A stretch of DNA of 6,402 nucleotides from positions 1 through 6,402 of the forward strand of contig CALIUX010000310.1 of the NCBI GenBank assembly GCA_938048505.1, written 5' to 3'. This document shows, in pieces, positions 1-6,306 of this stretch. Made by a program: the position numbers and the translations under genes. The notes under the pieces were generated by a model that was not told the origin of the DNA, did not search any database, and saw nothing but the letters and a program-made list of their open reading frames with translations. The stretch is from an uncultured Pseudomonadales bacterium (GTDB lineage: Bacteria > Pseudomonadota > Gammaproteobacteria > Pseudomonadales > Cellvibrionaceae). Positions within the stretch are counted from its first letter, which is position 1, and the number at the start of each line of letters is the position of its first letter.

Positions 1-863
1 GCAAAAATGCAGTCATTGAACAAACCATTCATATTGTTCATGTTTCAACGTCATCTAATAAAGCTGCTGCTAATGCGCGCTTGCTCTGGGTGCAAGAAGC
101 CAATAGCCAAGCGAATGTTGTTGAGCATTTTGTTGGACAGGTTGATGCCAAATTGTTAACGCATAGCGTGACAGAATTGATTGTTGGGGAAAACGCTAGC
201 TGCCAGCATTATCGCCTACATTTAGAGCCTGAAGACTGTTTGCATATTGGCGGAGTGTATAGCCACTTGGCTACGCACGCACGTCTGAATAGCTTTTATC
301 TTGCAATGGGTACTCAATTACAACGTGTTGATGTTGTGACACAATTTGAAGGTGAGGGCGCAGAGGCGACCAATAACGGCGTTTATTTACCGCGCAATCA
401 ACAATTAGTTGATTTTCATACCTGTATTGAACACAAAGTACCGCACTGTACTAGCCAAGAAATATTCAGAGGCATTATTGGTGACCAGGCACGCGCGGTG
501 TTTAATGGGCGCATCCATATTCATAAAGATGCGCAAAAAACACTGGCAGAGTTGAGTAATAAAAACTTGCTGACTAGTGATAAAGCCGAAGTGAATACCA
601 AGCCCGAGCTTGAAATCTATGCAGACGATGTGCGCTGTGCGCATGGCGCGACGGTTGCTGAACTCGATGGATTGGCCATGCACTATTTACGTACGCGCGG
701 CATTAGCTACGAAGAAGCACAAGTCATGTTGAGCTTTGGTTTTATCAATGAATTAATCGAAATGTTACCCAATGAATCGATTATTCAGTATCTTCGCCCG
801 CTCATTGCTAAGCGTTTTGCTAAAGATCCTGAGCTTACTCAGCACCTTATCGTTGAGCCTTAA
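1..863 (+). CDS. sufD: SufD, Fe-S cluster scaffold subunit (5' end cut off)
   Basis: This is the C-terminal two thirds of SufD, a subunit of the cytoplasmic SufBCD scaffold on which Fe-S clusters are built. The reading frame is open from base 3, with no start codon before the window edge: the codons before the TTG at 81 already read as SufD sequence (IHIVHVSTSSN...), so that TTG is not the start. About 286 codons are present, against roughly 420 in the E. coli protein, so some 140 residues are missing. Family hallmarks are VVEHFVG early on, then TKPELEIYADDVRCAHGATV near the C-terminus. The His of CAHG (bases 642-644) corresponds to the conserved SufD histidine (E. coli His360) implicated in cluster formation at the SufB-SufD interface. 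The C-terminal helical part (YLRTRGISYEEAQVMLSFGF) is intact. The gene ends with TAA 3 bp before sufS. SufB is a paralogue, but neighbours and C-terminal sequence favour SufD. Confidence 0.95.
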   Translation, partial: KNAVIEQTIHIVHVSTSSNKAAANARLLWVQEANSQANVVEHFVGQVDAKLLTHSVTELIVGENASCQHYRLHLEPEDCLHIGGVYSHLATHARLNSFYLAMGTQLQRVDVVTQFEGEGAEATNNGVYLPRNQQLVDFHTCIEHKVPHCTSQEIFRGIIGDQARAVFNGRIHIHKDAQKTLAELSNKNLLTSDKAEVNTKPELEIYADDVRCAHGATVAELDGLAMHYLRTRGISYEEAQVMLSFGFINELIEMLPNESIIQYLRPLIAKRFAKDPELTQHLIVEP

Positions 864-866
864 GAT

Positions 867-2108
867 ATGACTGCTTCTCTCAATTCTAAAATGTTTAATA
901 TTGATAAAGTGCGTGCAGACTTTCCTATCTTGCACCAAGAGGTGAATGGTTCACCTTTGGTGTATCTCGATAGCGCTGCGACAACGCAAAAGCCTCAAGC
1001 GGTTATTGATGCGATTACGCAATATTATTCCGGCTATAATTCGAATGTGCACCGTGGTGCGCACTCCTTGGCAGATAAAGCGACTTACGTATTTGAGAAC
1101 TCGCGTAAGCAGGTTGCCGCGTTTATTAATAGTCCATCTGTGAATCAGGTTTTATGGACGCGTGGCACTACAGAATCGATTAATTTAGTTGCACAGTCTT
1201 GGGGGCAAACCAACATTGGCGAAGGCGATGAGATTCTTGTTTCTGCTCTAGAGCATCACGCGAACATTGTGCCTTGGCAAATATTAGCTGAGCAAAAAGG
1301 CGCAAAGGTCATTCCTATCCCTCTTGATTCAGCGGGTGATATTGATCAGGGTGCTTTTGAATCGTTGCTGAGTGAGCGTGTAAAGTTACTGGCTATCAGC
1401 CATGTTTCCAATGCGTTAGGTTCTGTTAACCCTGTTGCTGATATGATCGCAAAAGCCAAAGCCTACGGTGCTGTTACGCTCGTGGACGGCGCGCAAGCGG
1501 TTGCGCATTTACCGGTTGATGTTCAGCAATTGGGTTGTGACTTTTATGTTTTTAGTGGCCATAAACTTTTTGGTCCGACGGGTGTCGGTGTTTTATGGGG
1601 TCAAGAAGCGTTATTAGAGTCGATGCCGCCTTATCAAAGTGGTGGCGAAATGATTGATACCGTAAGCTTTGATGGCACCACCTTTAATGGTTTGCCTTTT
1701 AAATTTGAAGCCGGTACACCGCATATTGAGGGTGTCGTGGGTCTAGGTGCAGGTATCGAGTATTTGAATGCTCTGGATCGCGATGCGGTTAAGCGCCATG
1801 AAGATGATCTTATGGCTTACACCATTGAGCAGTCTGAAGCATGTGATGGCTTAGTTCGCATTGGGCAGGCAAAGCATCAGGCAGGAGCCTTTAGTTTTCT
1901 GTTAAACGGCGCACATCCTTCTGACATTGGTATGTTATTAGATCAGCAAGGTATTGCTGTTCGAACTGGCCACCACTGCGCTCAGCCACTTATGAATACA
2001 CTAGCGATTCCTGGAACCGTGCGCGCATCATTCTCTCTTTATAATAATCGAGATGATATTGACCGGCTTTTTGCCGGGCTTGCAAAGGCTAAACAATTTT
2101 TGCTTTGA
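867..2108 (+). CDS. sufS: SufS, group II cysteine desulfurase
   Basis: This is a PLP-dependent cysteine desulfurase of 413 residues that converts L-cysteine to L-alanine and holds the released sulfur as a persulfide, which is passed to SufE. The length fits the family (E. coli SufS has 406). Visible active-site residues are His130 in EHHANIVPWQ, which stacks on PLP; Asp207 in VDGAQ; the Schiff-base Lys233 in SGHKLFGPTG; catalytic Cys371 in RTGHHCAQPL; and Arg366 and Arg386, which contact substrate. All keep a constant +7 offset from the E. coli numbering. The ATG at 867 follows the sufD stop by 3 bp without a clear Shine-Dalgarno, so translation is probably coupled to sufD. An in-frame ATG at 891 is an alternative, but it also lacks a ribosome site. 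The short Cys loop and adjacent sufE show the SufS rather than the IscS/NifS type. Confidence 0.97.
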   Translation: MTASLNSKMFNIDKVRADFPILHQEVNGSPLVYLDSAATTQKPQAVIDAITQYYSGYNSNVHRGAHSLADKATYVFENSRKQVAAFINSPSVNQVLWTRGTTESINLVAQSWGQTNIGEGDEILVSALEHHANIVPWQILAEQKGAKVIPIPLDSAGDIDQGAFESLLSERVKLLAISHVSNALGSVNPVADMIAKAKAYGAVTLVDGAQAVAHLPVDVQQLGCDFYVFSGHKLFGPTGVGVLWGQEALLESMPPYQSGGEMIDTVSFDGTTFNGLPFKFEAGTPHIEGVVGLGAGIEYLNALDRDAVKRHEDDLMAYTIEQSEACDGLVRIGQAKHQAGAFSFLLNGAHPSDIGMLLDQQGIAVRTGHHCAQPLMNTLAIPGTVRASFSLYNNRDDIDRLFAGLAKAKQFLL

Positions 2109-2110
2109 GG
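2107..2110 (+). promoter_or_regulatory. Ribosome binding site deciding the sufA start
   Basis: GAGG overlaps the sufS stop codon (TGA at 2106-2108) and lies 6 nt before the ATG at 2117. It supports that ATG over the in-frame TTG at 2105, which would give four extra residues (LRSV) and has no ribosome site at a suitable distance. Placement on the sufS stop suggests ribosomes ending sufS feed sufA. Confidence 0.7.
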
Positions 2111-2116
2111 TCTGTT

Positions 2117-2467
2117 ATGACAGTACAAAATTTTGATCTGGCTGATGTGATTTCCGTAACCGATGCAGCCGTACAGCATTTTGCTGCGGTATTATCCCGT
2201 TCAGGTAAAAAAGCAATTCGTGTCACTTTAAAAGAAGCGGGTTGTACGGGTTTTAAGTATGTTTTTGATGAGGTGGATCAAGCCGAAACAGGCGATATTG
2301 AAAAAAGCCTTATTAATGGCTTAAAGCTTTTTGTTGATAGTGAGCATATAGCCGCTTTGCAAGGCACTCAAATTGACTTAAAGCAGCAAGGTGTGAATAA
2401 AAACCTTGTTATCGAAAACCCCAATGTTAAAGATGCATGTGGTTGCGGTGAAAGCTTTAACGTCTAG
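2117..2467 (+). CDS. sufA: SufA, A-type Fe-S carrier (HesB/IscA family)
   Basis: This is a small A-type carrier of 116 residues, thought to receive Fe-S clusters from the SufBCD scaffold and deliver them to apo-proteins in the cytoplasm. The three ligand cysteines of the family are all present: Cys43 in EAGCTGFKY and Cys108 and Cys110 in the C-terminal CGCGESF. The preceding NPNVKDA is also family-typical. The length matches IscA, SufA and ErpA (about 107-122 residues). The start is the ATG at 2117, chosen on the GAGG ribosome site. It lies 8 bp after sufS. From sequence alone SufA cannot be cleanly separated from IscA or ErpA; the SUF operon context gives the name. In E. coli sufA opens the operon, whereas here it follows sufS. 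Confidence 0.9.
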   Translation: MTVQNFDLADVISVTDAAVQHFAAVLSRSGKKAIRVTLKEAGCTGFKYVFDEVDQAETGDIEKSLINGLKLFVDSEHIAALQGTQIDLKQQGVNKNLVIENPNVKDACGCGESFNV

Positions 2468-2481
2468 CGCTTAGCGTTTTT
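2459..2481 (+). terminator. Possible weak terminator or attenuator at the end of sufA
   Basis: AACG-T-CTAG, a CGC loop, then TTAG-CGTT can fold into an 8-bp stem with one bulged T and one G-T pair. It runs straight into five T residues (2477-2481). The structure overlaps the sufA stop codon. The stem is short and part of the T-run is used in pairing, so it would terminate only part of the transcripts, if any. It is offered because it sits exactly at the one loose joint of the operon. Confidence 0.25.
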
Positions 2482-2567
2482 ACCTACTTGCTAATACTTT
2501 TATTTACGCATTTATTTATTCATCTCAGTGGCTTTCAGTCAAAAATAAACATCATCTTTTCTCTACT

Positions 2568-2593
2568 TGCGTATTGATCTAACTCAGTACGCA
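2568..2593 (+). repeat. Inverted repeat / hairpin in the sufT leader
   Basis: TGCGTATTGA, a 6-nt spacer (TCTAAC), and TCAGTACGCA form a 10-bp stem containing one G-T pair. It lies in the 147-bp gap between sufA and sufT and ends 21 nt before the sufT ATG, leaving the ribosome site free. ATTGAT occurs both in the left arm and just after the right arm. It may be an mRNA hairpin (a processing or stability element) or, at DNA level, an imperfect operator. It has no T-run after it, so it is not a terminator. It does not clearly match an IscR or Fur site. Confidence 0.5.
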
Positions 2594-2604
2594 TTGATTT
2601 ATGC

Positions 2605-2608
2605 AGGA
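2605..2608 (+). promoter_or_regulatory. Ribosome binding site deciding the sufT start
   Basis: AGGA lies 6 nt before the ATG at 2615. It favours that start over the upstream in-frame TTG at 2567, which would add 16 residues unlike the family, read through the leader hairpin. Confidence 0.7.
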
Positions 2609-2614
2609 ATATAT

Positions 2615-3151
2615 ATGTCTGAACAACGTATGGTAACAACGCAACGGGACTGCCCTGGGCGCTTGGTGCCAGTTGGAACCCCCGTAACTATTCCTGCCCA
2701 TCAGTTTATTACGATTACTCAGGCGCTAGGGGGTAACTATACCGTTGTGTACCAAGGCAATATGGTCCGCATAGATGGTACTGATGCCGATGCACTAGGC
2801 CTCGAAAAATATGAACTCAGCTTTGAGGATCAAGGCGATGGCCTGATTCATGAGGAGCAAGTTTGGCAGGCACTTGAAACCGTTTATGACCCTGAAATCC
2901 CCGTGAATTTAAAAAGCTTGGGCCTTATTTACAGTGTCGTTATTGATCAGGCCGAAGGTGTTGTGAAAATTGAAATGACACTTACTGCCCCCGGTTGTGG
3001 CATGGGGCCTGTCTTAGTGGGTGATGTCGAGTATCGCGTGGCACTTGTTCCTAGTGTTAAAAAAGTTGACGTTGAATTGGTTTTTCAGCCAGCTTGGAAC
3101 CGAGATATGATGAGCGAAGAAGCCCAGTTAGAGACAGGATTATTTTTTTAA
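2615..3151 (+). CDS. sufT: SufT, DUF59/MIP18-type Fe-S maturation protein
   Basis: This 178-residue protein matches the long SufT family, cytoplasmic accessory factors linked to Fe-S protein maturation. The N-terminal part carries the family signature RDCPGRLVPVGTPVTI (residues 11-26), then QALGGNYTV and RIDGTDADALGLE (about 36-64). The C-terminal part (about 80-160) is a DUF59/MIP18 domain with YDPEIPVN at 91-98 and TAPGCGMG at 125-132; Cys128 is the conserved cysteine of this domain, and the DPE motif is also conserved. The start is set by AGGA before 2615. It is preceded by a 147-bp gap with a hairpin, but its TAA overlaps the sufE start, so the two are probably translated together. SufT function is known mainly from work in Gram-positive bacteria, where it matters under high Fe-S demand; its exact biochemical role here is inference. 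Confidence 0.9.
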   Translation: MSEQRMVTTQRDCPGRLVPVGTPVTIPAHQFITITQALGGNYTVVYQGNMVRIDGTDADALGLEKYELSFEDQGDGLIHEEQVWQALETVYDPEIPVNLKSLGLIYSVVIDQAEGVVKIEMTLTAPGCGMGPVLVGDVEYRVALVPSVKKVDVELVFQPAWNRDMMSEEAQLETGLFF

Positions 3152-3579
3152 TGAGTGATAACACGCCCTTTGGTAACAGTATTACCGCAGACGATATTAT
3201 TGAAACGCTTTCCTTTTTTGATGGCTGGGAAGAGCGCTACAAATATATTATTGATATGGGTAAAGAAATACCTTCAATGGATCCTGCCGCTAAATGCGAT
3301 GAAAACCTCATCCGTGGTTGCCAGAGCCAAGTTTGGATTCAGCACAAAGCCGATGGCGAGAATCTAATCTTTAGCGTTGATAGCGATGCTTTTATTGTAA
3401 AAGGACTGCTAGCGGTGGTTTTGGCAGCTTATAACAACAAAGTACCAGCCGATATTTTAGCCTTTGATGTCGAAAACTATTTTGCCCAGCTGGGATTATT
3501 AAAGCATCTTAGTCCTACACGCGGTAGTGGTATGAAGGCGATGGTTAAGCGTATTCGAGATATTGCACAAGCCACTTAA
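3151..3579 (+). CDS. sufE: SufE, sulfur acceptor for SufS
   Basis: This is a 142-residue cytoplasmic sulfurtransfer protein that accepts persulfide from SufS, stimulates its activity, and passes sulfur to the SufBCD scaffold. The acceptor is Cys57 in RGCQSQVW, the family hallmark (E. coli Cys51). Flanking family features are FFDGWEERYKYIIDMG near residues 22-37 and the C-terminal LSPTRGSGMKAMVKRI. The length fits E. coli SufE (138). The start ATG at 3151 overlaps the sufT stop in TAATG, indicating translational coupling; an AGGA lies 11 nt upstream, a longer than usual spacing. An upstream in-frame ATG at 3094 would add 19 residues read out of frame from sufT and is rejected. It is the last gene of this operon. 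The paralogue CsdE is possible by sequence, but the neighbours favour SufE. Confidence 0.95.
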   Translation: MSDNTPFGNSITADDIIETLSFFDGWEERYKYIIDMGKEIPSMDPAAKCDENLIRGCQSQVWIQHKADGENLIFSVDSDAFIVKGLLAVVLAAYNNKVPADILAFDVENYFAQLGLLKHLSPTRGSGMKAMVKRIRDIAQAT

Positions 3580-3588
3580 GAACATTTC

Positions 3589-3650
3589 AAAAAATTTCAC
3601 GCCTCACTCGCTAATAAATATTCTTTATTTTTTGCGAATGAGGCGTGAAA
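3589..3650 (-). terminator. Intrinsic terminator of the urt operon, between convergent operons
   Basis: Arms at 3595-3611 and 3634-3650 pair over 17 positions with a single mismatch, with a GC-rich CACGCCTCA / TGAGGCGTG core. The 22-nt loop contains a further AATAAA / TTTATT pairing (3613-3618 with 3624-3629). Read on the minus strand, the stem is followed by AAA and then six T residues (plus-strand A-run 3589-3594), so it fits a rho-independent terminator for urtE. On the plus strand the hairpin is followed by AAAATC with no T-run, so termination of sufE transcripts here is less certain, though the hairpin could protect their 3' end. It fills the 87-bp gap between the two operons. Confidence 0.8.
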
Positions 3651-3666
3651 ATCAAAATCAGAATAT

Positions 3667-4362
3667 TTAAACAACTAAATAGCTACGCACCTTCTCTTCT
3701 TCAATATCATCAATATGGCCGCTTAATACCGCATGCCCTCGGTCCATCACAACATAAGAATCGGCCAGTTCTTTGGCGAATTCATAGTATTGCTCAACCA
3801 ATAAAATAGCCATATCACCTTGGTCACGTAATATTGTAATGACGTTATGAATATCTTTGATCACTGAGGGCTGAATGCCTTCGGTCGGTTCGTCTAAGAT
3901 GAGCAATTTGGGTTTCATCACCAGTGCGCGCCCAATGGCTAATTGCTGTTGCTGGCCGCCCGATAAATCCCCGCCACGCCTATGTAGCATGCTGCGTAAA
4001 ACAGGAAAGAGGTCAAAGATTTCTGAGGGAATATTGCGTTGCTGGCGCGGCAATACAGCAAAGGCCGTTTTCAGGTTTTCTTCTACGGTTAGCTGCGAAA
4101 AAATCTCTCGCCCTTGGGGAACGTAAGCAACACCTTGCTTAGCGCGTTCAGCAGCAGACAGTTTGGTAATGTCATTGCCTTGCCATTGGATGGAGCCTGA
4201 CTTGATGGGATGACGCCCAGAGATTGCACGACCTAAGCTTGTTTTGCCTACACCATTACGGCCTAGGATACTTGTGATAGAACCGAGCTCAGCCTTTAGG
4301 TTGACATCAAACAATGCTTGGCTTGCGCCATAATATAAATCGATATTATTTGCTTGTAACAT
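3667..4362 (-). CDS. urtE: UrtE, urea ABC transporter ATP-binding subunit
   Basis: This is one of the two ATPases powering high-affinity urea import, a 231-residue LivF-like nucleotide-binding protein at the inner face of the membrane. Motifs in order: Walker A GRNGVGKTS (34-42), Q-loop VPQGREIF (Gln83), signature LSGGQQQQ (133-140), Walker B LLILDEP (153-159). The usual switch His is Gln191 in LLVEQ, as is normal for LivF-type subunits. GREIFSQLTVEENL and DEPTEGIQPSVI are the features that distinguish UrtE from the branched-chain amino acid subunit LivF. The start lies 10 bp past the urtD stop, led by AGGGG. A terminator follows directly, so it is the last gene of the operon. The alternative reading, a Liv or short-chain amide transporter, is less likely given all four Urt-like neighbours. 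Confidence 0.93.
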   Translation of the reverse strand: MLQANNIDLYYGASQALFDVNLKAELGSITSILGRNGVGKTSLGRAISGRHPIKSGSIQWQGNDITKLSAAERAKQGVAYVPQGREIFSQLTVEENLKTAFAVLPRQQRNIPSEIFDLFPVLRSMLHRRGGDLSGGQQQQLAIGRALVMKPKLLILDEPTEGIQPSVIKDIHNVITILRDQGDMAILLVEQYYEFAKELADSYVVMDRGHAVLSGHIDDIEEEKVRSYLVV

Positions 4363-4369
4363 GCTATTG

Positions 4370-4374
4370 CCCCT
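4370..4374 (-). promoter_or_regulatory. Ribosome binding site of urtE
   Basis: On the minus strand AGGGG lies 7 nt before the urtE ATG and overlaps the urtD TAG stop, consistent with close coupling of the two ATPase genes. Confidence 0.6.
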
Positions 4375-5143
4375 ATCGGCCTAAGTAAACTTCGATAACT
4401 TTTGGGTCGGCAGAGACTTTTTCTAATGACCCTTCTGCCAGTACGCTACCTTCATGTAATACCGTAACGCGACAGTCTAGCGCACGAACAAAATCCATAT
4501 CGTGCTCCACAACAATGACAGAGTGATCTTTACTGATCTCTTTTAATAGCCGAGCTGTTTCCATTGTTTCGGCATCGGTCATACCTCCAGCGGGTTCATC
4601 CACTAAAAGCATCTGTGGATCTTGAATAAACAACATGCCAATTTCTAACCACTGTTTTTGCCCGTGAGATAAATTAGCGGCGGTATCGTTTTGTTTATCT
4701 GATAACCCAATCAACTCAAGCGTTGTAGCAATTTTGTCTTTTTGCTTGCTTGATAATGTAAAAAAGAGTGTCTGCCATATGCCACGATTACCCGCTAAGG
4801 CGAGATCTAGATTTTCCCAGACGGTAAGGCTTTCAATGACAGTAGGCTTTTGAAATTTTCGGCCAATGCCCATGTTGGCAATATCGGCCTCATCATGTTG
4901 GGTGAGGTCAATCGTATCTTTGAATTTCACATCACCCGTATCGGGTTTGGTTTTGCCGGTAATAATATCCATCATGGTACTTTTACCCGCACCATTAGGG
5001 CCGATAATTGCGCGCAATTCACCGGGTGCAATATCGAGCGATAAATTATTGATGGCTTTAAAACCGTCAAATGATTTTGTTACACCGCTCATATATAACA
5101 AGCTTTGCACGGGGTGTTGGTCAGCACTATTCACTAATTTCAT
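4373..5143 (-). CDS. urtD: UrtD, urea ABC transporter ATP-binding subunit
   Basis: This is the second ATPase of the urea importer, 256 residues and LivG-like, pairing with UrtE beneath the UrtBC channel. Motifs in order: Walker A GPNGAGKST (48-56), Q-loop GRKFQKPTVIE (Gln98), signature in the variant form LSHGQKQWLEIGM (158-170), Walker B MLLVDEP (178-184) followed by AGGMTD, and switch His214 in VVEHDMD. The LSHGQKQ signature and GRKFQKPTV are typical of UrtD rather than LivG. The N-terminal extension of about 17 residues before YMSGVTKSF is kept because a near-perfect GGAGGT site leads the first ATG. The gene overlaps urtC by 4 nt (ATGA), so translation is coupled. All catalytic residues are present. 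Confidence 0.93.
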   Translation of the reverse strand: MKLVNSADQHPVQSLLYMSGVTKSFDGFKAINNLSLDIAPGELRAIIGPNGAGKSTMMDIITGKTKPDTGDVKFKDTIDLTQHDEADIANMGIGRKFQKPTVIESLTVWENLDLALAGNRGIWQTLFFTLSSKQKDKIATTLELIGLSDKQNDTAANLSHGQKQWLEIGMLFIQDPQMLLVDEPAGGMTDAETMETARLLKEISKDHSVIVVEHDMDFVRALDCRVTVLHEGSVLAEGSLEKVSADPKVIEVYLGR

Positions 5144-6306
5144 GAGTTTACCTCCGAAGTCGATGCATTCAGTGCTGCCTCAAATTCTGTTTGCGAACGC
5201 GCATTTTTTCTTTCTCGGTATTCTTCGATTTTCCCTGCGATACCTGTGGGTAAGTACATTGTGGTCACAACAAATAGCCCACCTAAAATATAGAGCCATA
5301 AATCGGGGAAAGAGGTTGTGAAAAATGACTTGGCATAGCTAATCACGAGCGCACCAATGATGGCACCATAGAGCGTGCCTCGGCCTCCGAGGGCAACCCA
5401 AATAACAATACCAATCGAGTTGATTGGGCTGAATTCACTAGGGTTAGCTGCACCAACAAGTGGTACATAAATCGCACCGGCAATACCAGCTATGACTGCA
5501 GAGAAAGTAAAGACTAAGAGCTTGTAGTGCTCAACACGGTAACCTAAAAAGCGCATGCGACTTTCTGAATCGCGAATCGAGACTAAAACATTACCCAGCT
5601 TGCTTGAAACGATAAAGCGACAAACAAAATAGGCTATGCATAGCACTACAGCAGCTAAAAAGACGAGTACTGAGCGGGTCGCATCAGATTGAATATCAAA
5701 GCCCAAAATGTCTTTAAAGTCAGTTAGGCCATTATTACCACCAAAGCCAAACTTATTCATAAAAAACATTTGCATTAGAGCAAATGTTAACGCTTGCGTA
5801 ATAATTGAAAAGTATACGCCCGTGACACGAGAGCGAAAAGCTAGCCAGCCAAAGACAAACGCGAGCAAGCCTGGCGCTAAGACAACCATTAATAACGCAA
5901 AACCAAAGTTGTCAAAACCCATCCAGTACCAAGGCAGTGCATCCCAGTTCAAAAAAACCATAAAGTCAGGTAATTCAGGGTTGCCGTATACACCACGGTC
6001 GCCAATTTGACGCATGAGATACATACCCATGGCATAGCCACCTAGTGCAAAAAAGGCACCATGCCCCAAGCTTAAAATACCGCAATAACCCCAAACCAAA
6101 TCCAATGCTAGAGCAAGAATGGCAAAGCAAAGCATTTTGCCCAGCAAAGTCATGGTAAAAGTTGAGATATGAAAAAACGAACCTTCTGGTGCCAAGACAT
6201 TGCACAACGGAAAGATAATACCAAGGGCAAGTACAAGCCCTAATACGGCGCGCCCCATAGGATCATTGGTAAACAGTCTTTGAATCATCGAATTATTTGT
6301 CATCAT
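5140..6306 (-). CDS. urtC: UrtC, urea ABC transporter permease subunit
   Basis: This is a 388-residue inner-membrane permease of the LivM type that, with UrtB, forms the urea channel. Hydrophobic segments lie near residues 19-38, 50-70, 80-98, 135-156, 162-182, 211-232, 262-284, 296-328 (probably two) and 336-355, with no cleavable signal peptide. UrtC-like stretches include WGYCGILSLGHGAFFALGGYAMGMYLMR (71-98), GVYFSIITQALTFALM (163-178), FGGNNGLTDFKDILGF (188-203) and GGRGTLYGAIIGA (307-319). SIRDSESRMRFLGY (243-256) is the probable cytoplasmic loop that contacts the ATPases. The last 30 or so residues form a polar tail. The gene opens with two ATGs (6306 and 6303); AGAGGA is close to both, so the start could be one codon later. 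The first ATG directly follows the urtB stop. Confidence 0.94.
   Translation of the reverse strand: MMTNNSMIQRLFTNDPMGRAVLGLVLALGIIFPLCNVLAPEGSFFHISTFTMTLLGKMLCFAILALALDLVWGYCGILSLGHGAFFALGGYAMGMYLMRQIGDRGVYGNPELPDFMVFLNWDALPWYWMGFDNFGFALLMVVLAPGLLAFVFGWLAFRSRVTGVYFSIITQALTFALMQMFFMNKFGFGGNNGLTDFKDILGFDIQSDATRSVLVFLAAVVLCIAYFVCRFIVSSKLGNVLVSIRDSESRMRFLGYRVEHYKLLVFTFSAVIAGIAGAIYVPLVGAANPSEFSPINSIGIVIWVALGGRGTLYGAIIGALVISYAKSFFTTSFPDLWLYILGGLFVVTTMYLPTGIAGKIEEYRERKNARSQTEFEAALNASTSEVNS
5150..5155 (-). promoter_or_regulatory. Strong ribosome binding site of urtD
   Basis: GGAGGT on the minus strand, inside the end of urtC, lies 6 nt before the urtD ATG. It is the best Shine-Dalgarno in the window and fixes the urtD start. 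Confidence 0.75.

Noticed and set aside
405..683. Minus-strand open frame opposite sufD
   Set aside because: It lies wholly inside a conserved sufD coding region, and its sequence shows no family resemblance.
81..863. sufD starting at the TTG at 81
   Set aside because: The frame is open to the window edge and the 26 codons before 81 already read as SufD sequence, so the gene is cut by the edge rather than starting here.
2105..2116. sufA start at TTG 2105
   Set aside because: It has no ribosome site at a usable distance, while ATG 2117 has GAGG 6 nt upstream and gives the usual family length.
2488..2516. Promoter-like pair TTGCTA, 17 nt, TTTATT before sufT
   Set aside because: Each box matches only four of six consensus bases in AT-rich sequence; this is too weak to annotate, although a sufT promoter somewhere in this gap remains possible.
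3783..3794. Missing switch histidine in UrtE (Gln191)
   Set aside because: Gln in LVEQ is normal for LivF/UrtE-type ATPases, so it is not a defect.
4640..4670. Variant signature LSHGQKQ in UrtD instead of LSGGQ
   Set aside because: This variant is typical of the UrtD family and is not a sign of inactivation.
4866..5321. 151-codon plus-strand open frame antisense to urtD and urtC
   Set aside because: It has no recognisable domain, crosses the urtC/urtD junction, and is explained as the reverse-strand shadow of conserved genes.
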